Positions 12,554 to 22,699 of a stretch of DNA of 64,000 nt are shown here, one piece after another. The notes under the pieces were generated by a model. That model worked only from the letters and a program-made list of their open reading frames with translations. It searched no databases and had not been told where the DNA came from. Origin of the DNA: Onthophagus taurus. Taxonomy: Eukaryota; Arthropoda; Insecta; Coleoptera; Scarabaeidae. The stretch's first letter is position 1; each line of letters begins with the position of its first letter. The stretch covers positions 24,001,501 to 24,065,500 of the forward strand of contig NC_091971.1 in the NCBI RefSeq assembly GCF_036711975.1, given 5' to 3'. A program made the translations under genes and the position numbers.

Positions 12554-13190
12554 CAGGTGTCCTTAACCAAAAATATGATAATTTAACTAAACTTATCTAT
12601 ACACAAAATTGCTTAGTTTAGTCGCTAAAGGGCTTTGAAAATTCATGATGAATCAAAGATAAAAGGCAAAACGAAAAATGCGAATACTGCTGTCAAGTTT
12701 AAGTGACAAAATGTTTTTGTTTTTAAAATTAATTAAACCTAGCCAACTATTAAAACAAAAAAAACGTTATTAGTTACCTTGCATCACTCATTCGCGCTTG
12801 TGGGGATTTACAAAATATTTTTTGTGGCTAAACCGTTCAACCAACTGAAATTTTGTAAGAGAGATAATAGTTTCTAAATTAAAGTAACTATTCAGAAAAA
12901 TAAAATGGTAGCGTTTGTACAGGGAGTGAAAAAGATATGGATGCATAATTTATTGTTACAAAGTTTTTAAACACCCTATAATTTTCGAAATTAGAGTTTA
13001 TTCCACAAATAGCTGTAATCTACTGATACAAATGCATGACCAAAAAATGAATAAAATCCATCGAGGATTTTTCGACTTATTTAAAAAAAAATTAAAAAAC
13101 ATATTTTTAAAGCCCTCTAGCGGCTAAACTAAGCAATTTTGTATGTAGATAAGTTGAGTTAAATCATCATATTTTTGGTCAAGGTACTTG
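12554..13190. mobile_element. 0.64-kb MITE next to the preceding insertion
   Basis: The left end caggtgtccttaaccaaaaa and about 70 bp after it are repeated inverted at about 13115-13190 (caattttgtatgtagataag to caaggtacttg). The right TA has decayed to TG. Non-coding. Confidence 0.7.
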
Positions 13191-13209
13191 TGGTCTTGCG
13201 TTGTACACG

Positions 13210-13464
13210 TCATTTCCGAACATCCTGTATATTAAAAAGGTATGAAAAAAAGAAAATACCAAGATATTTTGCGGTGTCGGCGTAAGGGACTGCATTGCCA
13301 TTTATGTGTACTGGGACATAGTTTAGTTTCTTATAAGTAAAGTTTATGTATGTCAATTTATTTGTATTTAGTTTTATTAGCCATTGTTTGGCCCAGTTTT
13401 CTATTAAATTTAAAGCCAATTGTAATTTATTTGCTGTAACTACTTCATTTTCTTGCACAGCCAA
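13210..13464 (-). pseudogene. Jockey-like reverse transcriptase fragment
   Basis: A minus-strand frame with LNLIENWAKQWLIKLNTNK followed by NGNAVPYADTAKYLGI. This is the segment after the YADD box of Jockey-clade non-LTR reverse transcriptases (W-I-K-N-KT region and the KYLG motif). Only about 80 residues remain, inserted in the mariner-like element immediately before its transposase remnant. Confidence 0.7.
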
Positions 13465-14095
13465 GATCGCAAGACAATATAGCTCAAAATCCTGAGTTTG
13501 GAGCCAAAGTTCTGTTTACCGGTGAAGCATCTTTCTCCAAGGATGGTATTTTCTGTTTTCAGAATAACCACATATGGACAGAAGAAAATCCACATGAAAT
13601 TGCTGAACGCTACATCAGCTACAATTTTCCGTAAATGATTAGGCTGTCATCGTCGGTAATAATTTACCGAACAGATTAAACAGTGCGGATTATCGACAAT
13701 TTCTAGAAGAAGTACTGCTGGAAGATGTACCGCTTCAAGTAAGACAAAACATGTACTTATGCATGATGGAGCTCCGGTCCACTTTAGTTTTGTTGCTTGC
13801 CAATACTTGGACGACGAATACCCAGACCGTCGGATCGGTCGAGGAGGTCCGCACCCTTGGCCAACGCGATCTCACGAACTTAATTGTTTAGATTTTTTCT
13901 TTTGGGGCCATCTGTAAACCATAGTCTACGCTAGTCCAGTTGAAAATGTTGACCAATTAAGAGAGGGCATTGTTATATCTTGCGGCATAATTCGGAACAC
14001 TCCGAGAATTTTCCTGCGTGTTAGACAGTCAATGCGTCGAAGAATTGCTACGTGCATTGCAGCTAACGGCGGACATTTCCAACATCTAATTTAAC
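13463..14095 (+). pseudogene. Catalytic half of a mariner-like transposase, degenerate
   Basis: Read across frames, + encodes a FTGEASFSKDGIF block (first catalytic Asp replaced by Gly), then HDGAPVHFS (second Asp), then a segment corresponding to DFFFWG near 13890 and a C-terminal block ending in AANGGHFQHLI. These follow the order of mariner-type DDD transposases. Several frameshifts and stops make it non-functional. It belongs with the inverted arms at 10484-14375. Confidence 0.65.
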
Positions 14096-14707
14096 TGTGT
14101 ATGATTTGTAATTATGCAATTATGAAGTTAACGTTTGCTTTTGTTACTTGTTCTAAAACTTAGCTTATTATGAGTAGAAATTGCTTACAAACGCTGTTTT
14201 CTGTACGATAAACGGTTCCGGAGATATTCGCAAAAACGGATTTTTTTATTAAATTTCAACACCCTGTATCTCGAAAATGGTGTATTTTAAAGGGTAAGTT
14301 GATAGAAACTTTTTTCAAATTTTTGGACAAGCTATCACATCCTGAAGTCCTGCGCATATATTATGAAACATTCTGTATATCTTGGAAAATATCAACTTTA
14401 TAAAAAAACATTTCATACAAAAGTTGTTTAATATTTTATTTGCCATAATGAGACAGCATTCAACTGTTTTTATTTCAGAAAATAAATGAGTAACGAATAA
14501 CATTTGAAGTTTTTTAAATAGGAATGTACCCTTTTGTTAGGTTTATTTGATAGAGACATTTTTCTCTTACGATGACATAAAATTTTAGTACCTTTATATC
14601 AGAAAATTTTTGGAAAAAATGTAAAAATTGTTTATTAAGAAAATTTAACTAATAACGTTAATCTAGATATCCGAGATCGTCAAGTACCTCGAATTATTGG
14701 AGATGTA

Positions 14708-16194
14708 CAGGGTGGGCAAATTTGGGTGTTATTATAGGCTATCTTAGAAACTATAAGAAATACGAAAAAAGTAGGTGCCATGTCCCGGTCTCTTTTTTCG
14801 AGCATAATCTAATCCCGCAAACACCAAACCTCTATCTTCTTTTGTTTTCAAGTTATAGCCAAAAAGTTAAATTTTCGTGATTTGAAGAAATGCTCATATT
14901 TCGTTTATTTTTGAAATTAGAGAAATGGGGTTGATACGTTCTTAAGACACTTTTTTAAGTAGAATATACTACCGTTGAAAAATTTTGAACATACTTGATG
15001 ATTTTAGAAATACAGCACAAAGTTGTATTTTTTTAAATACAAACTATAGTTTATTATGATGTTCGGAAAAGAGCATATTTTTAGCTTTCCAATGATGTAT
15101 CGCATGTATGGTGTATTTGCAAAAAATAAGCGTTAATTTTCAATTCCAAAATAGTAAGCGGTAACATTCAAAATTTTGATTATAGTAGGCGGGTCCGGAC
15201 AGTAAATACTACCTGGTAGCTATATGGTTTTGCACGAATATGACAGAATAAAGTTGGTTTTTTGTACCATTATTCAGGATAAAGTTGGTTTTGTACCAAC
15301 GAATAAAAACTTTGAATAGTTAATTTAAATTCTTCAGCATCTCATTTATCATTTTTGAGAAAAATGGTTAGCAAGTAAAGTTGCATTAATTAATGAATAA
15401 TTAAATATGAACAACAACTTCAGGAACTAAACAGTCACAAACTGTCACCTTTTTCTACTAAACTTACTGGTTGTAGGGTTGTTCGGTATCAATGAATGAA
15501 ATCTTCGGTAGTATTTTCCCAGTTTTCCCCAAGCATGATGTTTAGAAGTTTTTTGATATCAGCAATCTTTTCTTTTGAAATTGGATGAGATAGAGGAAAA
15601 TTAGGGATCATAAACTGGGAGCGGACTTTCCATTGAAACACCGAAATGGGGATATGAATACTTATATATCATCTTCAAAGCGGACTCCAGTATATTCTAT
15701 ATTTAATTTTATCGTTTTATTTAAAGATAATGCGGAACTTCTTAAACGGGAAACTCGTTTCGCAAAAATCATGAATGAAATGACAAGTAAACTCACGTTG
15801 CTATAGTAACTAATTGTAAGTAGGATTTAGTGTTTTTCTCATTGTCACCTACTATAATTAAAAAATTGAATTCTAATTTTTAATATTTTAGAATTGAAAA
15901 ATAACGCGTATACAATTATTATCTGCAGATACATCATGCGTGCGATACATCATTGGAAAGCTAAAAATATGCTCTTTTCTGTAACATCATAATCAGCTAT
16001 AGTTTATATTTAAGAAAATACAACTTTATGTTATATCTCAAAAATTATCAGCTATGTTTAAAATTTTTCAACGGCAGTATATTCAAATGAAGTCTTAGTC
16101 TTGGAAAAAGAGACCGGAACATGGCATCTACTTTTTTCGTATCTCTTATAGTTTCTGACATAGCCTATAATAACACCCAAATTTGCCCACCCTG
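14708..16194. mobile_element. 1.49-kb non-coding TIR element
   Basis: The end cagggtgggcaaatttgggt at 14708 is repeated inverted at 16194, both flanked by TA. Inverted similarity continues for several hundred bases on each side (for example 15050-15120 with 15940-16010). No coding frame is seen. Confidence 0.8.
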
Positions 16195-16461
16195 TACACT
16201 AAGTTTTCGTTTATTTGTTTTATTTTCTATGTAAATTTAATTTACGGTAATAATTCGAGGTACTTAACGATCTCGGATATCTCGATCGATCGGACAATTT
16301 TTACATTTTTTTCAAAACTTTCTGATGTAAGGGTACAAAAATTTTACGTCATCGTAAAGAGAAAAGTATTCTCTATCAAATGAGCCTAATGAAATGATAC
16401 ATTGCTATTTAAAAAAATTCAAGTGTTATTCGTTACTCATTTGTTTTCTGAATTAAAAACA

Positions 16462-16560
16462 AAGCAAGAAATTTTAAAACAAAAAGGTGCAAGTGGAATA
16501 GCAAAGTATGGAGTTGGTATGGTAACAATTTCGAACATTAAAAGCTATAAGGATAAAATA
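16462..16560 (+). pseudogene. Pogo/Tigger-like DNA-binding domain fragment
   Basis: An about 33-codon stretch reads QEILKQKGASGIAKYGVGMV then TISNIKSYKDKI. This fits the CENP-B/psq-type helix-turn-helix at the start of pogo/Tigger transposases (AKEYGVG-x-TISDIKK). Nothing of the catalytic domain follows. Confidence 0.45.
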
Positions 16561-16639
16561 ATACTCCCTCCGTCCAGAAATAAGTGTCCGATATCGATTT
16601 CTTTTTGTCCAAAAATAAGTGTCAGATTTACTTAAACAT

Positions 16640-17235
16640 TAATTAATTGAAACTTCTATTTCCTACCTGGAGGAATGTATGTATAGTCACACCTTCGATT
16701 ACATTGAATCAATGTTGGATATGTCTTTGAATACCATAGTCCGGGGTGATTTTAATATTCCGTCACTTGATGATGCGAATGATGAGCGAGCCGCTACTCT
16801 TTTAAATTTTCTTAGTTATAATGACTTTCTGCAATTAAATAATGTAATGAATATCATTGATAGAATAGATATAAGCTAAGAACCAAAAAACTTTTGGCGT
16901 TTTGTGTTGTTTGATGAAAGTGTGTCTGATTTGCCAACAGTACTTAACTTATTTGCCGATCATTTTGAGGCTATGTATTGTTCTGCATCATTTGAACCTA
17001 CTTGTAACGATCACGCTGTTTATGATACTAATTTTATCACCTTTGGTATCTCCGAAATCAGTTGCGACGAAATGGTTGAATCTTTCTAAAAATTCAAGGC
17101 AAAGGCTACAATGTACCCAGATGGGATTCCTGCATTTTTAGTTAAGGACTGCATCCCTGCACTCTTACATCCGCTCTTACATATTTTCAACCCAACAATC
17201 AAAAACTCTAAATTTCCAAGCGAGCACGCGATGTT
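16640..17235 (+). pseudogene. Jockey-like element fragment: endonuclease and reverse transcriptase pieces
   Basis: 16679-16879 contains VRGDFNIPSLDDA, the catalytic GDFN motif of the APE-type endonuclease. After a deletion, 16902-17235 encodes the endonuclease-RT linker (VLNLFADHFEAMYCS) and, past a stop and frameshift, PDGIPAFLVKDC with LLHIFNPTIKNSKFPSEH, the first reverse transcriptase block. It resembles the minus-strand relic at 19018-21162. Confidence 0.7.
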
Positions 17236-17499
17236 CACAACATTGGGATTTTTTTATGCCTTTAATAAAACCACCCCCCCCCGTAAATTTTTTGTATAGA
17301 GGCTGCTCTAAGAGTGCTAAACTCAAATATGAATTTTAATTTGCGTTTCGAGTTGCAGAAATTGGTCATTTTTCGATTTTGGTAGAACTGTATACGCGCG
17401 CACGTAATAAAGCGCATATAAAGAAAATGAATCTCTATAAATTATTTTCTCTATTATGAAAACGCAAAAAAAGATGTGATAAAAAAATTAATTTTTTAG
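17236..17499. other. Unassigned sequence
   Basis: Contains a C8 run at 17274 and AT-rich sequence; no gene seen. Confidence 0.3.
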
Positions 17500-17681
17500 G
17501 TAGCTGCTTTACGAAAGAGTTTCAGAAAGTTGCCAATTCTAAAAAATCTGGGGCTGGTTTTAAGGATTTATATAAGCTAAACCTTTGGCATTGCAAACTG
17601 TTATTATTTTTAAAAGATCAGGAAGGACCAAGGAAGTCCATAGGATTTGAGAGATCGTGTTTCTTTGATGACAGTAGTGAT
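17500..17681 (+). pseudogene. MADF-domain exon fragment
   Basis: After an acceptor-like attttttag the sequence reads AALRKSFRK in one frame and KKSGAGFKDLYKLNLWHCKL, LLFLKDQEGPRKS in the next, ending at a strong donor gtaagt (17682). That is the second half of a MADF DNA-binding domain with a one-base frameshift in the middle. It may be a decayed copy, or part of a real gene with an error. Other exons were not found. Confidence 0.45.
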
Positions 17682-18334
17682 GTAAGTTTTCTTTTTTTTT
17701 TGTTATATGACCATATATATGATATATGTATACACATATACGTATACGTTATATGATATGTGTTATATGATCATATTGGCATGAAATTATTTGCAGAAAA
17801 ATTAATAGATGATTATTTATTTCAAGCTCATTAGGTACTTTAAACACCACACCAAATCTTCTCCTACACAATTTCGTTAAAACTGAAAAACTGAAGTGAA
17901 TAATGTATGGTGAAAACTGGCGTTCAGTTTTGCTCGAGAGCTTAACTGTACTTATTTACTCGCGGACTTGCCAAACATGAAAAAAAATCCCAAAAATATG
18001 GATTCTTTTCAGCTGAAGTAGATACTGATTCTGAAATTTCAACTGTAATCTCTTTTGAGCTATGTCTTCTAACCATATCATCAACGCTTTTTCCATTTTT
18101 CCATTGTAACATTTCTTATGTATGAAGTTATGCTCATACTTGTAGATGATCCAGCTGCTACAATTTGTCTAATAGTGTCTTCATCTTTTCTTATTGTATC
18201 TTTCATTCGTAGCGTAAAATTAAAAAAAGGCTGCAGATTTCTTGTCTTATTTTCAAACCCGTGTAAATATAGCACTGAACAATAGTTAAGTAGCGGATAT
18301 AGTAAAAATTCCAGAAACGGGTCTAAAAATTCAA
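17682..18334. other. AT-rich stretch with a TA-rich microsatellite-like tract
   Basis: A tract at about 17703-17780 is built from tatatgat, catatacg and similar alternating purine-pyrimidine words. A minus-strand 94-codon frame at 18081-18365 resembles nothing known and is not called. Confidence 0.4.
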
Positions 18335-18965
18335 ATTTATTACAATTTTTTTGTGTAGGTTTCAAATTCTTTCCGCCATTTTTAAACGAGTTATGACGTC
18401 GTCGATATTTTTCTCAAATGGCAATGCCCCATTTTTATTACGGAATATGAAAGAGGATTTTTTTCTGAATACAGTCAATATTAAAATTGGTTTTAAATTT
18501 AACTACTTCAAATTTGTGAACATGATAAGAATAGCAGTAGTCATGAGTAAGTTTGGTAACCAATTATTTTAAACAATTTCCTAAGTATCAAAAACTGATT
18601 TAGAAAAGCTTGTTGGAGTGTGGAGGTGCACCATCTTGTTGGAGTAGCCGCCGTTGGAATTGAGTTGGGTCAACATTATGATATCGTTTTAAAAAAATCT
18701 AAACATCTCTCCTTAGTTAAGGTTTCCTCAAAAAAGTAAGGACTGTGCGACTTTCTTGTACAACTGGATTTTGTGTTGGGTTGGGTCAATGTAAATGTTC
18801 CCTCTTAATTGCTCCTGAATTAGAATATAGAATAAAATTTTATGAACAGTTGATTTACTAATGTCCAAATTCGACACAACACCCCTTACAGTAACATGGG
18901 AGTTTTCTTGCCCAGCCAAAATCATGTTTTTATAGTAATAATTCACTTTAATGCACAACAACTAA
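18335..18965 (-). mobile_element. Mariner family B, truncated copy
   Basis: Matches 42780-43500 (same words aaacgagttatgacgtc and caatgccccatttttattac). The minus strand at 18728-18961 keeps a fragment of the transposase helix-turn-helix (HVTVRGVVSNLDISKSTVHK). The outer terminal repeats are missing. Confidence 0.65.
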
Positions 18966-19017
18966 CCCATAATCCAATTCACCTTGTACTAACTTCTGTC
19001 AAAACTTGATACACTGG

Positions 19018-21162
19018 TCATCTCTTCTCACGTCCAGTGCAGAAAAGTTGTGACGTTGCAGCAGGGATCCTCGGAATTCTTTTCAATAAATAATATATAA
19101 CAATAAGTCTATGACACACATATTGTGGTGACCAAATTACAGGACCATATTCCAATTTGGACAATACAAAGGTCAGAAACAGGGACTTGTACACACTGAT
19201 CTCATAAAAGGCACGCGAAGTGCGCAAAACGAAACCAAGCGTTCTCGCCACAGAAGATGCAATATCTTCAATGTGTGGTACAAAAGACAATTTGCGGTCA
19301 AAAGTAACTCCCAGATCCTTCCAAAGTTTAGGAAACGAACAAGTGGTTAAGGATAGGTTAATTTTGGGTTGCTGATTTCAAATATGCCGTCCATTTCTTT
19401 GTAACACGTCACGTTTTTTTTATTCCGGTTTCTCACGGCTGTGAGACTTAGGATTTTATAAGGAAACTATAGATACAATGGATTTTGATATTTGGTACCT
19501 TGATATAAGGTGAAGAGATCTATCTTTTACTGGTAGTGTCATATTTGTACTACCGGAAGTACGGTTAAACCGGAAAATTGTTTCTAACATCACTATGACA
19601 CTACCTTTAAAAGGTACATCATTGCATCTACAGTTGCATTATAAAATCCTATGTTCAGCAGCAGTGAGACACCTGAATAAAAAAAACGTGACGTGTTACA
19701 GAAAAATGGAAAGCATATTTGAAATCAGTAACCGAAAATTAACTAAAAACACTCAACTCATCAACTGTACAAAAATCTTGCAGCACAGTATTATTAAGCA
19801 ATCACGAATGAAATATGTATCATCACCAGCAGCAAATTTATTAGGTAACCTTTTTAGGAAATGAAGAACCTGTTCTTCAGTGACATCGGCAACAAATACT
19901 GGAGGATACGTAGAGTGTACATCAACCATGTTGTAAATAGAGACGTATACTCTAGACTAGAGAATTGATCTGCAAAAGCATTCACTATTTTTTCAGGATC
20001 GGTGTAGGTGGACTTATCACACATCATTTTGCCAGGAAGTCGAAAGGTCGTTGTTTTCTGTCTTATATAACTCCAAAAGTTACGAGGATCAGAACTAAGC
20101 GATTGTTCAACACTAATAATAAAGGAAGTATACGGATCAGAGATTTTCTGTTTATTCAAACACCTCAGTCTTTTATATTCCGCTGAATAGATACCACTAT
20201 TGCTTCTCCTCCACTTCTTCCTATAATACTCTTTCAACTTTAATAGCCGCTTAATTTCTGGGGTGTACCAAATAGGGTATGAGGATCTACACAATCTCTT
20301 AGGAACAAATAAATCTAAAATCTCATACAACTTTGAACTGCACATTTAGAAACGACCAATCCGTATAAAGTTGTTTATCATACAAGCCAGGGAAGTTGGG
20401 TCTTCGAAAATAATAACGACCACCCAATGACGCAAACCATCATTTGCCGCCAGGAATTTCATCGAAATTTGCATCGACAAGTAGTACTAAAGACTGAATA
20501 TCTGTAGAATCAACCAGTTCAACATTATGATAACTAGCTACAGCAAGGAGACTACTCCTTTGTTATGTCCAACCAAATCAAACTTACGATCAGCTCGTAC
20601 GATGCTGTACTTTAGTACCAAACCCTTTTCGCCAGACTCAGTTTTTGTTTTTAATTCAGTTTTCGCTTTCCTATAAAGATCAAGCTAGAAAGGAGTACGA
20701 TCATTCGCGACAGAGATGTTCTTGAATTTATTATGGGATTTCAAATTCCATATGTTATGAAAAATAAGCTTAAAAGAATTGATCCAACAATTTTACTCAT
20801 ATAAGCCTAAATCTCGCGCTATTAGAAGCGTCAAATTTACCACACAGAAAAGGCTGAAAATAGGTTCAGTAACCCCCAAATGCGTAAATAATTTAGTAGT
20901 TAGAAAGGCAACATCCGCATCACCTTGTTCCTTTCGTGATAAACCGTCTTATTCAGAAATATTATAAATTATCAGATTACTCGCGTTCCATCACTTCGTG
21001 TATAATTTTTTTGGAATCAAAATCAGTTAAAGAATGTGAATATGGCGGAGCAACATTTGATTGCAGAGCAGCGATATCCTTCTGAAGACAGATTATAACG
21101 GCTTTCAGACTATTTAAGCGATGTTGTTCGAACCGGCGATTACAATAGGTACATTTATCCAT
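19018..21162 (-). pseudogene. Jockey/CR1-like non-LTR retrotransposon, decayed
   Basis: Read on the minus strand from 21162 downward: a remnant of ORF1 (about 21162-20620, with a Cys pair CTYCNRRF, then ISVANDRTPF and LYRKAKTEL in changing frames); an endonuclease remnant near 20450; the endonuclease-RT linker at 20345-19950 (SYPIWYTPEIKRLLKLK, DPRNFWSYIRQK); a KFAAGDD reverse transcriptase motif near 19810; and the C-terminal RT end at 19380-19018 (LGVTFDRKLSFVPHIEDIA, SKLEYGPVIWSPQY). Much of the reverse transcriptase is missing and a MITE sits at 19376-19735. Confidence 0.75.
19376..19735. mobile_element. 360-bp MITE inserted in the Jockey-like relic
   Basis: About 55 bp at 19376-19430 (tgtaacacgtcacgtttttt) recur inverted at 19675-19735, and inner blocks tactggtagtgtcata and tatgacactacc also pair. 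Non-coding. Confidence 0.65.
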
Positions 21163-21640
21163 TAGGCGTGTGTTCAGGACGATCTAAAAGGAAGGGAAGG
21201 GATAACACTCTTCACACCTGTAGTGCCCGTTATGGTGACTGACAACACAGAAAAGCAGGCCCCAGAGAAAGAAAAAGGATAAAGAGAGAGTTAAAGATTA
21301 GATCGAAGGAGACAATATACCACCAAGAATGCGATAGCACGTTAATCCTGTTTCCCACAGAGAAACGAAATCGCTACGATAATCTCAATACCAACCAAAG
21401 CAAATAAACAAACTCAATAAACCAAGGATGTGCCTCTACACGTCAACAAAGATTGTCGACACTTTAGTGTAAACAACGCGTAGACAATGTAGACTACGTA
21501 ATCTATGTTGACAACGAGTAGACTACGTAGACAACGCGTAAAAACGGTGCGTTGTATATTTCAAACATTTTGTAGCTGCTCTTCACCCTGCGTATGCGTT
21601 GAAATTACCTAGCTGAACGGCTCTGTTAACAACATTACTA
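21163..21640. repeat. Sequence with repeated gtagac motifs
   Basis: Between 21455 and 21540 the words gtagac and tagacaa recur at least five times. Similar motifs recur at 24575-24680. They may be subterminal binding repeats of the hAT-like element whose transposase remnant lies between them. 21163-21450 shows no gene. Confidence 0.4.
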
Positions 21641-21659
21641 GATAAGGAATATGAACGTT

Positions 21660-22465
21660 GCGTTTATTTGTCAAAAAAAAATGATATATTTTCAATCTGT
21701 GCTATTGATCGATGGATGGAAAAACACAAGCAGCAATTCAAAAACTGTGGTAACGATGCTTCAAGGGAACGCAGGCATTTTTAAACGCGTCAGAAGATGC
21801 TAACAAATTTTCAGAAATTGTGATGGAATCAATAGATTTAGCAAAAACTTTATACAGCACTGATGTTTACGCTGTTGTTTCGGATAATGCTGCAACTATG
21901 ATAAAGATGGGAAAAAAAGTTTCTATTTGGCATAGTAATTGCAGTAGCCACACTGCAAATCTACTTACGACGTTATGAATGAAGAATTAACAAAAAAAGT
22001 GCACTCAATATTGAAAGAGTTCAAACATCCAGATTTTGGGCGAGCTCTGGTGAATAGAGGAGGCTCAAGAATAAAAACTGTGTGATACTCGTTGGTGCAC
22101 GTATCGAGATTCCTATTTGTGCTTAATCCAAAACATACATGACATGAAAACTCTTATTATAAATGACAATAATTAAAAAAAAAATTAAACAACCTGTAAA
22201 ATCTCTAATCTTTAATGATGATTTTTTGGATGAAGTTAAAGATAACATTAAGTTGTTTAACCCTATTTGCAACTTAATAAACATTGCGCAAAAATCAGAT
22301 TCATCCTCTGCAGAAGTAGCACATTTATGGGTTTGTTTGGAACTGCCTATTAAATTTCTGAATTTTCAAAATCGTTTGGAAAATCGAAAGAAAATAGCTC
22401 TTAATTTTTATGCTTTATGCGCATATTGTCTTCATCCAAAATATCATGAAGATCAATCTCAATAA
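21660..22465 (+). pseudogene. hAT-like transposase remnant (DUF659 type)
   Basis: Across frames, + encodes LLIDGWKN with SKTVVTMLQG, then SIDLAKTLYSTDVYAVVSDN with AATM, the diagnostic DUF659/hAT block, then CSSHTANLL, a segment with DTRWCTYRDS, and finally the 100-codon frame 22163-22465 (FNPICNLINIAQKSDSSSAE), matching the hAT region between catalytic blocks. Stops and frameshifts are frequent and the dimerisation domain is absent. Confidence 0.7.
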
Positions 22466-22466
22466 T

Positions 22467-22690
22467 TAACGCGTTCGCTTCGCTTCGCTCGCTCACGCGT
22501 TAAAATATCTCGATAATTAATCGCCTTCATTAATAGACTTGTTGGTTAAATAACTATAAATTAATTATTATTACTATTGTACTTGAGATACAAAAGTAGC
22601 AATAGCTTGTTGCATAAAACGCATTAAAAAAAACGCGAACAGAAAATAAGATATCAAAAATTAAACTTTTTTTTTAAACTTTAAGTTTAC
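22467..22690. other. Short CG-dense palindrome and AT-rich flank
   Basis: A 36-bp block at 22467-22502 reads taacgcg...cgcgtta around gttcgcttcgcttcgctcgc, strongly unlike the AT-rich surroundings. The rest shows nothing. Confidence 0.5.
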
Positions 22691-22699
22691 TAAAATAAC

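Larger units (their letters stand above)
10484..14375 (+). mobile_element. Mariner-like element with about 230-bp inverted repeats
   Basis: The left arm starts caggtgtttcataatat and runs to about 10725; the right arm is its inverse at about 14150-14375 and both are flanked by TA. The remaining coding part of the element is at 13463-14095 on +. Everything from 10931 to 13462 is younger insertions. Confidence 0.75.
10449..16460. mobile_element. Nested transposon complex built in one TA-type MITE
   Basis: The host MITE belongs to the family whose intact copy is at 62875-63651. Its pieces here are 10449-10483, 14376-14707 and 16195-about 16460; joined, they follow the intact copy in order. Insertion 1 is 10484-14375, insertion 2 is 14708-16194, each flanked by TA. 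Insertion 1 itself contains at least three more insertions (listed separately). The right end of the host MITE is lost where homology stops near 16460. Confidence 0.8.

Noticed and set aside
18081-18365. 94-codon minus-strand frame
   Set aside because: No recognisable domain; runs into a mariner family B fragment.
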